64,000 nt of DNA from Membranipora membranacea (GCA_914767715.1 OU612070.1:18156025-18220024), one strand, 5' to 3'; positions 37,319-49,249 are shown, numbered from the stretch's first letter. Numbers and translations are program-made. The notes: a model not told the origin generated them from the sequence alone.

Positions 37319-39086
37319 CTGTAGATAATAAAAAGGGTTTTAAGTAGCCTTAAGACATTAATGCAAAGCACACTATATTTGAAATGATCCCATCGTCCAT
37401 TCATATAACAGAACCTCACACCATTATGTGTTTTATGGGGACAATTCCCTTTACCGTACTGGTATATACAGGCACTAGGATTGGTCAAATACCAGAGGCA
37501 AGTCATACCTCATCACACCATGACCTTACAGTTTTAAATCCAAGGCTCTAACCACTGCGCTCTTCCTGATTCCCGTGGGAAAAGCAATTGAGCCAAAATT
37601 GGGGTTTGGCAATAAAAATAAAAAAACTTGGAAACATCTGCAAATTGTTTGCTAATGCAGTGTCTGGTTCTTCTTGTATTAAGGATGAGTGAGTCTCTTT
37701 CTCATTCAGAATGAGTAAGAATAAAGGTTTGCCATGATCCAAGGAAACCTCTTACATCCACAGCAATGGGTAATGTATATGGATTGCACGCTGTCGATGC
37801 CTATCCATCTCCGGGGAAATCATTGATAGGGACATTTAGTGTAGTGACACTGCCTATACTAAGTATAGCTGCATATACCTTATCGCACATGAGAGAACAT
37901 GTTGATGTGCTTTTCATAGTTTCATCGCCTGTTACAAACCCGTTCAGCTATGCTTGCTATAGGCTAGTTAAGTTTGCTGTCACAAACCCATCCTTGAATG
38001 TGGATTTATTGTGCTTAAATTACCATTACTTTTGGTTTTTTCGCACAACTATATTCACCTCTATGAAAATCATGTCCAGGCGTATTAAACACTGAGCTGC
38101 ACTATTTGCAACCACTGTTTGCCCATTATTTGCTGGTTCAAAAGTTATGCTGCTTCTGATTCAATCCCCCCCCCCCGCTCCTATGATAATTAGACCCGCA
38201 TGTATTTTGTGCAAGCGGATGTCTTTGTTGAAACTGGCGGTTGTAAACTTGATGTGTGATGTGCAGCACGTTTCACATTACAAAGGTTTATGTAGTTCTG
38301 AAAGTCATTAAAACCGTCGCTGGTGTCGGGGGTTATAAAACATGTGGCAGCACATGTCTTACAGCGCTCACGACCTCTACAGCATTGGTTCTTTTATACA
38401 ATACAGTGGTTGATCATGGACATTGGCAGAGTATAAATGCTCCAGATGCCCGTTATTCAGCACCTGCCACAAGTTTCCTAATACCTAAGTGCTGGCTTAG
38501 ACTAGTAACTAAAATATATCTTAGCATGCAACATAGGCTGCACCATCAAACCCTCAACTATGATTGTTTCATAAAACTAGCTAAACTGTCCATACAGAAC
38601 ATGACTTTTTCTGTAGTACTGTTAGTGTTATAAATGTAGGACTATGCAAATCAAGTCACACCCTTAGTTCGCTAGACTAGTGGACTAGCAATGAGAGTAC
38701 ATTACAGTATATGGATGGCACCTCGATATGAAACAAAGGTAAACTCTTGATGAAATACAGGCATACAAGGCCCAGCTGTCTGTAATGACCTTACCTCAGT
38801 TCAGTGTCATCTCTGCTGTGTCTGCCAATGATTTCAAAAGTAAAAGGCCTTTAACAAACTGAAACCTCTCAATGCTGTTTGCATGCCTTCTCTTTCTTCA
38901 AATAATGTCGGGGCCTCAGTACCGACTCCTCATTATTCCTTTATATTTAAAAGATTATGGGCTATCTTTGAATCACTTGGTAACAAGGTCAAGGTTATTT
39001 TACTTGACCATTGAGATAAGGTGTAACATCCGTCATTCTTGTAGGTTATAAAACTTTAAATTTTAGTGTTCTTCAGCAAGGAGTCT
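37319..39086. other. 5' region of NACHT-WD gene / intergenic
   Basis: The acceptor at 37319 implies at least one 5' untranslated exon further up, which I could not identify. The open frames at 37766-38095 and 38256-38633 (plus) have no recognisable motif or splice context. 38315-38600 shares short blocks (GCACATGTCTTACAGC, GGTTGATCATGGACATTG, GGCTGCACCATCAAACCCTC) with 42640-43100, so it is an old repeat. Confidence 0.4.
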
Positions 39087-39094
39087 CTACTACC

Positions 39095-39137
39095 CACAGG
39101 TCTACTCCATAATCCCAGGTTTCGGAGTAGACCTGTG
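39095..39137. mobile_element. 43-bp TIR-only micro-element
   Basis: CACAGGTCTACTCC and its exact inverse, 14 bp each, surround a 15-nt spacer. A perfect 8-bp direct repeat CTACTACC sits immediately outside on both sides (39087-39094, 39138-39145). Structure and duplication are those of a hAT-type insertion, but the element is far too short to code for anything. Confidence 0.7.
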
Positions 39138-39253
39138 CTACTACCATTCCTTCATTTTAGCAACTCCATGATTTTACTTCCTTTCCTTTTAGATTAACCT
39201 GTCTTGACAAGCTTTGTTCAAACAAATCTTGTCAAGACTGGGTGGTGTCCCAC

Positions 39254-39284
39254 CAATGAACTAAACCTAAGGTTTAGTTCATTG
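39254..39284. repeat. perfect palindrome, 15-bp arms
   Basis: CAATGAACTAAACCT, one base, then its exact inverse. The same outer CAATGAACTA arms recur at 52860-52877 and 62433-62461. Confidence 0.8.
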
Positions 39285-39294
39285 CTTACACCAG

Positions 39295-39880
39295 TCTGTG
39301 CAGGCCTGTCTTAGAATATGCTAACACTCTCTAGAACCCAGCTGACAAATCTACAGCAGAAGAAATCGAGCTGACACAAAGCAAGGCTATACGCTTTGTC
39401 AAAGGCATAAAAGGAAGGCGCGGCATAACGGACGCATGCTCCTAACTAGAACTCGAGCCCCTCAAAGACAGGAGAAACAACCACAGACTCTCTTTGCTGA
39501 TGAGAATCCTCTCTGATGAAGAAAAACATGAGGCCCTATCCTCAGCGTACGACGAGGTCATCAACAACCGAGCCAACGCCACCATGGTGACAAGAGCTGC
39601 TACGCGGGGAGAACCAACAGCAATTTTTGCTTCTTCCAAACTGTACCACAACAGTTTTTTGCCCAGGACTGTAAGAGACCTGAGGCTTGGGCCATCCAAT
39701 ACTCAACCCTAATGACGGCTATATGCTGTTACCCCTACCTAAACCACTGGTTTTTTGCTCACAAATGGTAAATATATGAGGCACTCCCCTTTATGCCCTA
39801 GGGCTTTATTAGAGTGTTCTACAATCATCGAGGTAACATTTGAGGTAAGATAGGAAGTTCCAGTCATCAACAGGGTTAGG
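39295..39880 (+). mobile_element. 5'-truncated LINE, copy 1
   Basis: Frame fragments RPVLEYANTL, LTQSKAIRFVKGIKG, RNNHRLSLLMRILSDEEKHE and KLYHNSFLPRTVRDLRLG are the end of a LINE ORF2. Stops lie within, so it is inactive. The following 3' UTR (TAGAGTGTTCTACAATCATC and onward) is also found after copy 2 near 42215. The element starts well inside ORF2. Confidence 0.8.
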
Positions 39881-40089
39881 TGGTTTACCAATTGCGTGGG
39901 ACCTAGTAGCCAGCCAGTGGGGACCATGGGGTAGGGGACTGCCGATGGGGAGGGCGTTCCAGTCCTTGGCTGTAGCTATGAAGAAGCTCTTTTGGTGAGA
40001 CTTTGAGTTACAGTGAGGGATTGTTGTGTATTGTTGAGGGTGTTGCCTGGATTACATGGTGGGGGTAAATAGGGTGAGAAACTTGTTGA

Positions 40090-42260
40090 TGTTTGTTGCA
40101 ACTTCCCCATACAGTGCATGGCTCTGAACATGCCCAGGCGTCTCCTTCCTCTTCTCTCTTTGAGTCTGAAATTTTACCCGTAACCTCTGGGGTGCCACAG
40201 GGATCAGTCCTCGGGCCTACCCTGTTTCTGCTATCATACATAAACGATTTACCTACCTCAGTCACATGTAATGTTAGCCTGTATGCAGATGATACGTACG
40301 CCTATCTACACCAAAGTAGAAGACAAAAACCGATGAGATTGGCTCCCAAAAGAATATTGACTCGCTTGTCAATTGGTCAGCTAATAACAATATGCCCTTC
40401 ATTCAATGAAACTAAATGCGAAGTCATTGTGTTTAACCAAAGAATCACACCTCACATGTGTTGACACCACAAGTATCTTGTAGTCACACTACAGTCTGAC
40501 CTCAAATTCAGAAACCACTTATCGGATGTTATTATGGGTCGCGCAAACAAAACTCTAGGCTGCATCAAGTACACGATACATGGAGCTCCCGAAAAAGCTA
40601 AATTACTTACCTATACCAGTTTGGTACGCCTTAAGCTAGAATATGCAGATGTGCTCTGGGATCCGTCTGACAATACATCCATAGGTGAACTGTGGAACTG
40701 ATACAAAACAAAGCCATTAGATTTGTAAAATGTATTAAGGGCAGGCACGGCGTTACAGAGGGGCACTCTAGCCTTGGACTTCAGACCTTACAAGAAAGGA
40801 GAAAATCCCACGGAATGTCACTCTTGATGAGAATCCTCTCAGACCAGAACAATCATGAGACCCTATCTGCAGATTATGATGAAATTGTTAACTGTAGATC
40901 TCAAATTACTTTGGAAACAAGGACAGCTAAAAGAGGGGAACCCTATCCTTGTTCACGCGGTCACGGGTTTTGGTTTGGTTGGTGGCCTTGTATTTCTCGG
41001 TATAGTATCGGTAGTTGTCTTCTGCTGTTTTAGCTCTAATCTTCACCACTTGGAGCTTTGACTTTTTCTCAGTTCCATAGGCAAATAAAATAACTTTGTC
41101 ATTTATCATATTCAAAATAAATATAAATAAGTCGATTGCACTAAATTTTGCAGCAATAACGTGAAAACATGGCTGAGTTCAAATTTTTAAATAACCATGC
41201 AGGTTTTTTTTAAATGACAGTGCAGCACATGTAGTGGCTAGGATGCTTAGGCCAAGGAGTAAAAGACTCCTTGCTTAGGCTATATCACAATAGAACAATG
41301 GGCAATGCAGTGACATAAGTTGGAGTGCTTGATAATTTACTCAGCCTACACATGTGCTGCACTGTCATTTAAAAATAACCTGTGCATGCACCATGTGCAT
41401 GTATGGTTATCTGAAAATTTTTACTCAGCCATGTTTTCACGTTATTGCTGCAAAATTTAGTACAATCAACTTTTATATTTATTTTGAATATGATAAATGA
41501 CAAAGTTAATTTATTTGCCTATGGAACATAGAAAAAGTCAAAGCTCCAAGTTTCAAGTCAAAGCTCTCATTTCAGGAGATCGTCATTAATTCAAGATAGG
41601 GCGAGTTATTTGACAAGCTATCATCTCATCTAGCCATGGATAGGCTGTCATTCTGTCTTCAATTATATTCATATCACCAAAATCGCCAAAATTGAAGTTA
41701 TCAGCTCTCGGCTCCACTCTATCAAACCGGACAATCTTTATCCTAACCTTTAACCTTAATCTCAATTAATATGATTCTAATTTTCTACAGACACTGGTTG
41801 TTATGGTGTAAAACCAAAAGTTTATATTTCAAAACATGTATTATTAACCATTTTATTGTCAAACTACCTTGCCTGCAAAAGGAGGCATATTTAACCAATA
41901 AAAGATCAATGATATATATAAGCTCCAAGTGGTGAAGATTAGAGCTAAAACAGCAACTACTGATACTATACCGAGAAATACAAGGCCACCAACCAAACCA
42001 AAAAAACCAAAACCCGTGGCCGCGTGAACAAGGCTAGGGGAACCCACCTCTATACAAGCGTCATCCACAGAATATCACAACAGCCTCCTCCCAAAGAGCA
42101 TCCGAGACCTTCGGATAGGTTCTCACCAAAATTAAATACCCAATGGCTACATGCCAGAATGCCAAAAATGCCTTACCACACGAGGAAGTCAACATTTATA
42201 CCACCTAGGTAGTTTACGAGTGTTCTAAAATATTTGAGGTAAGAATTGAGGTAGGAATTT
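40090..42260 (+). mobile_element. 5'-truncated LINE, copy 2, split by a foldback element
   Basis: Encodes the RT palm, with VTSGVPQGSVLGPTLFLL and the catalytic YADD (SLYADDTYAYL). After frameshifts come LTYTSLVRLKLEYADVLWDP, LIQNKAIRFVKCIKG and RTAKRGEP. Coding then resumes at 42040 with GEPTSIQASSTEYHNSLLPK and SIRDLRIG. The 1.1-kb gap is the foldback element at 40944-42035. The 5' end is truncated inside the RT domain. Confidence 0.85.
40944..42035. mobile_element. foldback/Mutator-like element inserted in the LINE
   Basis: The ends CCTTGTTCACGCGG and CCGCGTGAACAAGG are inverted and continue as long arms (GGCCTTGTATTTCTCGG and onward). A 10-bp direct repeat AGGGGAACCC flanks it (40934-40943, 42036-42045). 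Inner arms (41060-41245 against 41340-41555) pair around a hairpin CAAGGAGTAAAAGACTCCTTG. The right arm is broken by about 370 unique bases lying between two copies of AAGCTCCAAGT. No transposase seen. Confidence 0.85.
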
Positions 42261-42639
42261 GAAATAAGTCATTACTTTCACAGCATTAGTTAAATAAGAC
42301 AATAGGATAAGCCTTGGCAATCCGAATGGTGGGACCCTTTCATGTTCTTTTGTTATGATACTTTGAATAGAGTATGCCTTTTCAGTCAGCCAACCAATTG
42401 TTTACATGTAATTATCATTGCATTGTGTGTACCCATGGGTCCATTCCCTTTTCAATAAGCCAATTAAGCAGTCCAAAATTGAAAGTTGTCACTATCCAAC
42501 TAATGAAATTTATGTACAAGTAATGGTGTACTCGAAAATTAAATAAAGAATGGTGGCATCTGGCAGCAAAGCCTGCGGCGTGACCACTTGTTGGGTGGGG
42601 CAAATCCAAACAAAGGCAAATGGAGCAAAATTGATCTAG

Positions 42640-43100
42640 TGCCACATGACTGCTGTAAGACGTGTCCCATGCAGCGCCTGCCACACATGTCACAACACCA
42701 GAGTGTTGGATTGGACTTAGTACCTATATATATATATATATATGTCTTCGCACGCAACAACATATGCTGCACCAACAAACCCTCTACTATTATATTTTCA
42801 TCAAGGAGTAAAACTGGCTATTTACCTGTGATCTTCATACCTTAGACTCTAGCACCAGCTTAAATAGATGTCATTTTAGAAACCCAAACAGAACTCAAGT
42901 TGACTTTTTTTATAACTGTGTGCTTTACATGAGACCTTGTGTGCTGTAAGACATATCCCATACAACAGCGCATGTCTTATAACACCCGCCTGCAACGGTT
43001 TTTAGTGCCCAATCAGAACAGGATAATTTTGTAATGACCCATTGCTTAGACAATGTCCATGATCAACCACCCCCTCAACTTTGCCTAAGTTCAAATAGAG
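42640..43100. repeat. degenerate repeat related to 38315-38600
   Basis: Shares CTGCACCAACAAACCCTC and inverted GACAATGTCCATGATCAACC with 38315-38600 and contains internal near-duplicates of a GTAAGACRTRTCCCAT block. A (TA)n run lies at about 42724-42742. Class unknown. Confidence 0.4.
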
Positions 43101-43434
43101 TAGGCTAAGCATCAGCCTCTCAGAGCATGATGCGCCCATGTAAACTCACTGTGACAGTTTGGGAACTATCATCCCCAACTCATATTTGGAGCATTCGCTC
43201 TGAGACTGGGCAATGAACTTCCTCTCCCCATCGGGCTGGGTAGTCTATAAAAAAAATACTAGCTCATATATATCACATGTCCGTGATTATTCACCCTGCA
43301 ACTCTCCTGACATACAAGTCTACATACGGGCATAACATTTATCCCTTGCGATTACACGTTGGTCTTCCATCGACAACAGGAAGTGGAATTTAGTCTCTCA
43401 CAAGCTGAAATATGAAACATACCTCTCGTATTTT

Positions 43435-43620
43435 TCAAGGTCTGGGTACATCCCGCATAGGCTATCACAGTTCCAGACTGGGTGCGTCCTGCTTAGACCA
43501 TCACAGTTCAAATTCCTAGTGTACCTTGCTTACAGAGTTCAGGATCTGGATGCGACCTGCTTAGACTTCTCAGAGAGCAAGGTCCATGTACGTCCCATTT
43601 AGCAGTATATTCAATCAGCT
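43435..43620. repeat. degenerate tandem repeat, about 60-bp period
   Basis: Four variants of a GGTCTGGGTACATCCCGC-like motif (also CTGGGTGCGTCCTGC, CTGGATGCGACCTGC and CATGTACGTCCCATT) follow one another at roughly even spacing. No coding potential is evident. Confidence 0.45.
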
Positions 43621-44701
43621 AAAAATTGCATCCGCTGCTAGGTCAGGATCTGAATCTGCTTGAATGCTTAAGCTATGACTAGGTTTGGTTACGCCACTAG
43701 TAAGACTTTTGTACACTTGCTACGAGGATTGGCTCTCCTTCCCGCATGTATGCTAAAGCTCTGCTTGGTTTGGTTATACTGCTAGAAGGAATATCTAATA
43801 CTCGCTACCAGGTCTGGCTCTCATTCCTGCTGCATCTGCAAAAGGATGAAAGTTAGGAGCTATTATCTCTCTGTCAAACATTCGCAGTGGTTTGCCTTTG
43901 CTTGACAACATCGGACTAAACTCGAAACCCTAGCCAAGTGACAGTTAGGTAACACCCTTTCATTATTTGCCTGTACCATATAAACATATATTTGTCCTAC
44001 TTTCAGTGCCAATCATCCAACCACCAAGGCAGTAAATATTTTGATATCTGGAATATAGCATAATTATCTTCATTTTGCCAAACAAAGGGCTTCCAAAAAT
44101 AGACAGTCCCTAGTAGCATTTCTAAAGGCATTTTATTACTTGAATGTGAAATTCCATGAACTGATCAGTGAGCTGACCAGTGAGCAAGCTCTTTGATATA
44201 CAGCAGTGATTTGTGAGCTCTAGTAGCACTGTATGGGTTGAGGTGATATACTGCCTTGTAAAAAAACACAATTGTTTCATGTCGTGCTTCTGCTTGTGTT
44301 AATCATTGAGCTTTTATCAGAACTGTTTGATTTAACCATAAATGGTTGATATAATTGAATACCCCTTCCAAACTTATGCAGGTAGTGCATATGAATTTCT
44401 CAGGCATAATATGTCAATAGAGCATGTAAATCTCATAAAAGTTTATTGAAATCGAATTTTAACTTCGAATTCTGAGTGGTTGAAACTTAGGTAATTGCTT
44501 GCAACTCGTTTGATGAAAATATATATTATAGACTCATCATTCCAGTGAACAATTTGGGAACAGTATGATGACAATTTCAATAGCTTTTAATTGTAAAGCC
44601 TTTGGGTAGCGAGTGGTAGTAATAATCATAATTATGTATTGTAAGTCTGCTGACTTGTTATTGTTATAGACATACAATCAGTCCATCAGCTGACCATTAT
44701 A

Positions 44702-46746
44702 ATGCAGCGGCCACTTTTACTGCGATTCAATGCTGCCCGATGTCTAGTTAATATATTGAAGAATGATGTATCTGTGGCTTCAATGACATTCAACAGAAAG
44801 CAATGCCGGTATCCAATGTAAGTATAGGCTTTTTTCAGCAACAACACGCAATTCAGTGAGCTCACCCACTTTGTTAGATCCCTCTCCTTGATTATGATCA
44901 TATCCTAAGTCTAGCGGTCACGCAGCTGTAGTGCCAATTTTGCACTTTTTATTCCCTCAGTCTGCTTCCAGACTGGCAATACATGGTTTTTGCACGTTGT
45001 GGACTCTATGCTGTACCGCGGATAATTTTTTGTTGAATCAGAATTCCAAAAAGTGCTTCAGAGTATGAGCTCATTAAACAAAACACATATACTACGGGAT
45101 AAGAGCTGGTGTGATTTTATTTATACAGACGAACGATGAAGATTTATACCAAAACTGGAGACAAAGGTACCTCTGCCCTCTATACAGGAGAGAGGAGATC
45201 TAAGAATGACATCAGATTTGAAGCTCTTGGTGCTACGGATGAACTCTCCTCTGCAATTGGGTAAGACTTGAAATAACCTACACTTACATATACGGAACTT
45301 GATCACATTTTGACTTGTGATTGTAATGTTATATTTTATTCTTATCAATTCATTCACTAGCCTTATTATAGCTGAATAATTTTAAAGCCAGACATTGAAG
45401 AATGCCGAAGATTGTATCTTACTACCTTACTTTTTACCTTGTACCTTGTACTTTGTACATTGTAGAATGTCAATTGCCTTTGCAGAGGATGCCAGTCACA
45501 GTTTTGTGGAAGAACTGATCCAGATACAGTGTCATCTCCAGGACATTGGCAGCTTTGTGGCCACCCCTGAGAGCTCGGCTAGAGATGCACACAAACGTAA
45601 ATAGATCTAATTGTCTCGGCTAGCCACACTGGCACTGAATACAAGTACAAAATCTATATTAGTGCTTTATGTTTTTGATTCGACCCTTATGTACTTATAT
45701 GTACCCTTGTGTACTTATACAACTTTATACAGATATAAATAAGTAAGAAATGTATTACGTTTCCTAAGCTTAAAAGTCATCAATCTAGGAAAACACACTT
45801 GTATGTATATATATCCTTTAATTTATTCTTTACTTGAAAGTCATCAATCTAGGAAAACACACTTGTAAATTGGGATGTATGTATCCTTTTAATTTATTCT
45901 TTACTTTAGGTAATCTTTACTTTAGGTAATCTTTACTTCGATCCTCTGTGCATTGAGCAAATAGAAGACAGAATAGACCAAATGAGTGAAGAGCTGCCAA
46001 CATTGACAACCTTCATTTTGCCGGTTGGTTAAGTATTCCATTCTCAAGCCAACTGTTGCCCATTTCATAATAAATTCTGTGGCAGCATACATCTATCTAG
46101 TCATCAGAGGCTATGGATATTATCTATATTCTAATATTCTCAGTGGTAACTACAACTTGGTGAAGGTCAAACAACTCCTACATATCATCATCATAAAAGT
46201 TGTTTGTAAAGCCGAGAAAGTCCAAACTTCCATGCAAATGATGATATATTGTAGTCAGGAGGGAAGACAAGCTCGTCACTACACATGTGTAGATCTGTGT
46301 GTAGAAGAGCAGAGAGGTGTCTGTCACTAGTCATGAGAACAGAGAGTCTCGACTCTAATGTATATAAGTACATTAACAGGTAAAGTGTCCTCCTCTACTC
46401 AGGCTCACATTTGTAATGAAGAAAAACAACAAATCACTAAATCATAGATAACACAACAGATTTTGTCAACAGCTCACCCAATAGCCCAAGGTCTGCCATT
46501 TCAATTCTTTAAGTCTCGTACCTTTTCCTTCAAAGAACTGTTATACATTGTTCATTGTTCTGCCTCATCTTGCATCATTTGCCATATGTTGTTAGCTACA
46601 TATCGTACGCATCTTAAAGCCAACATTGAATTGTTTTGTTCTTATCGTTTATGTTTTCTAGGTTGAGTGACTATTTGTTTACGCTAGCACGATATGCTGC
46701 AATGAAGGAGAAAAAACATGAACATATCTATCAAAAACATACGTAA
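44702..46746 (+). CDS. MMAB: cob(I)alamin adenosyltransferase, mitochondrial
   Basis: Six exons: 44702-44817, 45129-45260, 45466-45596, 45926-46023, 46255-46379, 46662-46746, giving 228 residues against 250 in human. The enzyme transfers the adenosyl group of ATP to cob(I)alamin, making adenosylcobalamin for methylmalonyl-CoA mutase. Residues 1-39 are basic and hydrophobic without acids up to K32-N33-D34, as in a mitochondrial presequence. [13 protein letters not shown] (42-54) is the ATP-binding N-terminal motif, GERRSKND and [13 protein letters not shown] follow, [20 protein letters not shown] (160-179) holds the conserved active-site Arg/Glu cluster, and [17 protein letters not shown] is the C-terminal helix. 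All phases agree and no key motif is lost. Start chosen as the only ATG giving a presequence with a good donor (AT/GTAAGT). The exon-4 donor is GTTGGT, a weak site. Confidence 0.96.
45772..45935. repeat. tandem duplication in MMAB intron 3, including the 3' splice site
   Basis: A block beginning AAGTCATCAATCTAGGAAAA is repeated about 65 bp later. At its end TTTACTTTAGGTAATC is duplicated in tandem, giving two AG acceptors 16 nt apart (before 45910 and before 45926). Only the second gives an open frame. Confidence 0.85.
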
Positions 46747-48821
46747 CAGAAGTATTTAAATTCCAACACCAAAGCAAAAGTAGGACAACCACACAGCAAG
46801 GGCGGTTACAGAGCATAGTGTCGGATACATATGATAGTTCACAGGTTTCATGTCAACAAACATCTTCAAGTTGTTAATAGTTTTAATTTATGTTGGTTTG
46901 TATTCATTTTTTCACATTTCTGTCAGATGCAGCCTGCCAGTGATGTCAAAGCTAAGAATCCGTACATATTTTGAAATAGAAGTAATGTCCACCCTCAACA
47001 AGGCTGATATAGCAAGTAAACTTTGTAACTCGGACAAAAATAGCTTATAAGCATGGTCAAGTTGCAGAAGCCAAATGTTTTGTCATTCACTTTATTGTGT
47101 ATTTGGAGTTATTACTTTGCTTTGATTGAGTTTCTAATTTTCCAAGTATTTGTGCCATCTGAAGGGAAATAAAATAACCTAGGAGCAATTACAAAGATCT
47201 CTCAATAAATCAACCTGAAATGTCCCAACTCAATATCTTAACACCTACATTTTAGAAAAATGTGCAGATCCATCCATCATCAGTGTAAACATATTTATTT
47301 TACCTTCCAAGCCAAATGTTGGCATCAAACATGTAGTGGAACCTATGAAACTACATGTGTATTATTATGGTTAAAAGGATGTTCTGTAGCTGGCATGTAG
47401 GTATCTCAATATGACGATCTGGCAACACAATGGCAAAAATAAGGTTGGAATTGCGGATTATTTGCAAAGCGGGCCGCCGTAGTTTTGCGGCTAGGTCAGC
47501 TGCCAAATTTCTGACTAGAGTTGGCTGTCAGACCACTAATATTGTAGACGATGAGGTGCATGTAGATGGATTTGGCCATTGTATTGTGTGAAAACAAAAG
47601 TGGAGCAATTCCTTAGCTTGTAACCTTGGGTCAAACACACCTTATAACTGAAACAAGGGGTTTTAGGATAACCAATGTATATCAACTCGATACAATCAAT
47701 AGAACAGACTCGACTCTGAAATTAACTTGCTAAACCAAGATCAGTCTCAGTACAAAGCTATCAGTGGAGTGACCATTCCTCTCTACTAGCCGCCAACCTT
47801 TGGGTTGACTCTACCGGTAATATAATCCCCATATGAGTAACCAAGCGATCCTAGCAAGATTCGATGGTGTACAGTATTCTGTCAAAGTCCATATCCCAAT
47901 CTTGGTTATGTCTATTTTTTGTAGCGTTCTAATCTTCTTCTTTTTCTTGTTAGGGGCTCCATAAATGGTTGTTTTAAATGTGAATGTAATAATGTAGTAG
48001 GTGGATACAAAGGTGGAATATGACTACTCGGTAGAAGATACTACAGTCTGCACTATCTGATTCTGATCTGGTTGCCACTATGTGACTGACAAGTTTCCTT
48101 CATAATCCATCTACATAATGTTGGAGTTGCCTTCACTTTGTACAAGACTGGGCAACTCTAAAGTTATATGTTATGGCCATTACAAATTGGCTATTATTCA
48201 ATAAGACAATACGTACACACTGATATTGGTATGTGAATTTGGCCAGCATATTTACTATTATTCAAAAGATTAAACTGAGATTAGCAAACTACTCGAAGAT
48301 GTATGGATGTATGCCTTAAATACTCAAGTTAAAGTAGTATTATAAGCAGCCGCTGCACATAACTCTTGGTTTCTAGTTGAAGACCTGTGTGTTGTGCAGT
48401 GCTATGCACACTTCAATATGTTGTTTGTATCCCAATATTTTTAGGTTCATGAGTTTGACAATGATTCCCTCATCTCCCACCTTTAATAACACCAACTGTT
48501 ACACGTAGCTGCCTTCTTCTTTGCAGTGTGGTTATGTCATATAATAATTATCGTTTGGAAAAGGTGCTAGGTGCTTAAAATATCCATACTTGTACCAGAA
48601 CATCTACTGTTGAATTGAACGCCCATAGTTTGATTGATTGTATTGCTATCACTAACTGTATAAGTTGCGAGAAAAAGGTTGCTGGTACACGTACTCTGCT
48701 AAAAAATAATGAAGTTGCGTTGCAACTGATCAATTATACTGCATCAGTAAGCAGGTGAATCATACCGGATGACACAAAAACTTCTTAACATACAGTTTGA
48801 GGAGTTTGTTTTGCTCTTCAG
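46747..48821. other. MMAB 3' region and intergenic DNA
   Basis: Candidate poly(A) signal AATAAA at 47168-47173. A 53-codon open frame at 47430-47591 (MAKIRLELRIICKAGRRSF and onward) has no recognised relatives. 48370-48440 belongs to the same dispersed repeat as 9560-9640. Nothing else is supported. Confidence 0.4.
47168..47173 (+). promoter_or_regulatory. MMAB: candidate polyadenylation signal AATAAA
   Basis: Canonical hexamer about 420 nt after the MMAB stop. Another AATAAA follows about 35 nt on. Use is inferred. Confidence 0.35.
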
Positions 48822-48947
48822 GAAGGGGATATCGTTGTAGAAGACAGTAGAGGATCAAGGCATATTTATCTGACTGAAAAACTGGCAGAAACAGGAGGAC
48901 CTGATATTAGATTAGTGAATGTGATTATGTCTTGTTTCCCAGTGTAG
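48822..48947 (+). CDS. possible orphan terminal exon
   Basis: A good acceptor (TTGCTCTTCAG) precedes 41 open codons (EGDIVVEDSRGSRHIYLTEK and LAETGGPDIRLVNV) ending in TAG. The composition is protein-like, but I do not recognise the family and found no upstream exons in phase. It could be a fragment of a mobile element or of a lost gene. Confidence 0.25.
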   Translation, partial: EGDIVVEDSRGSRHIYLTEKLAETGGPDIRLVNVIMSCFPV

Positions 48948-49249
48948 AGCTTTTGACACAATTATCAATGAGACAGTCAGTAATGTATGTAAATGTCTTT
49001 TTCTGGTAGTTATTTGGGTCGACACTAAAGGTGTCACAGTTACCATATCTATATGATCAATGAGTGACTCCTTACTAACAGCAATCATCATCTTTTTTAT
49101 TCCTTACCCATCCCTACGTATCCTAACACCACTGTTAGCTACTCGGCGAGAACACATCCGATGCTGAAACTCCCCGCTAATGGATCCCTGACAAGTTGTG
49201 ATGTTACCAAAACCAATATATATGAGCATTCGCCTTCCTAAGATACAAC

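Noticed and set aside
37319-37506. N-terminal extension of the NACHT-WD protein
   Set aside because: An acceptor at 37319 precedes the exon and the sequence beyond it has no family resemblance; ATG at 37305 is preferred.
46025-46330. 101-codon plus-strand frame in the MMAB intron
   Set aside because: It overlaps the true exon 46255-46379 in another frame. The exon frame reads [20 protein letters not shown], which is clear MMAB sequence.
47430-47591. 53-residue basic small protein
   Set aside because: Single open frame without homology, start context or transcript evidence; chance is likely.
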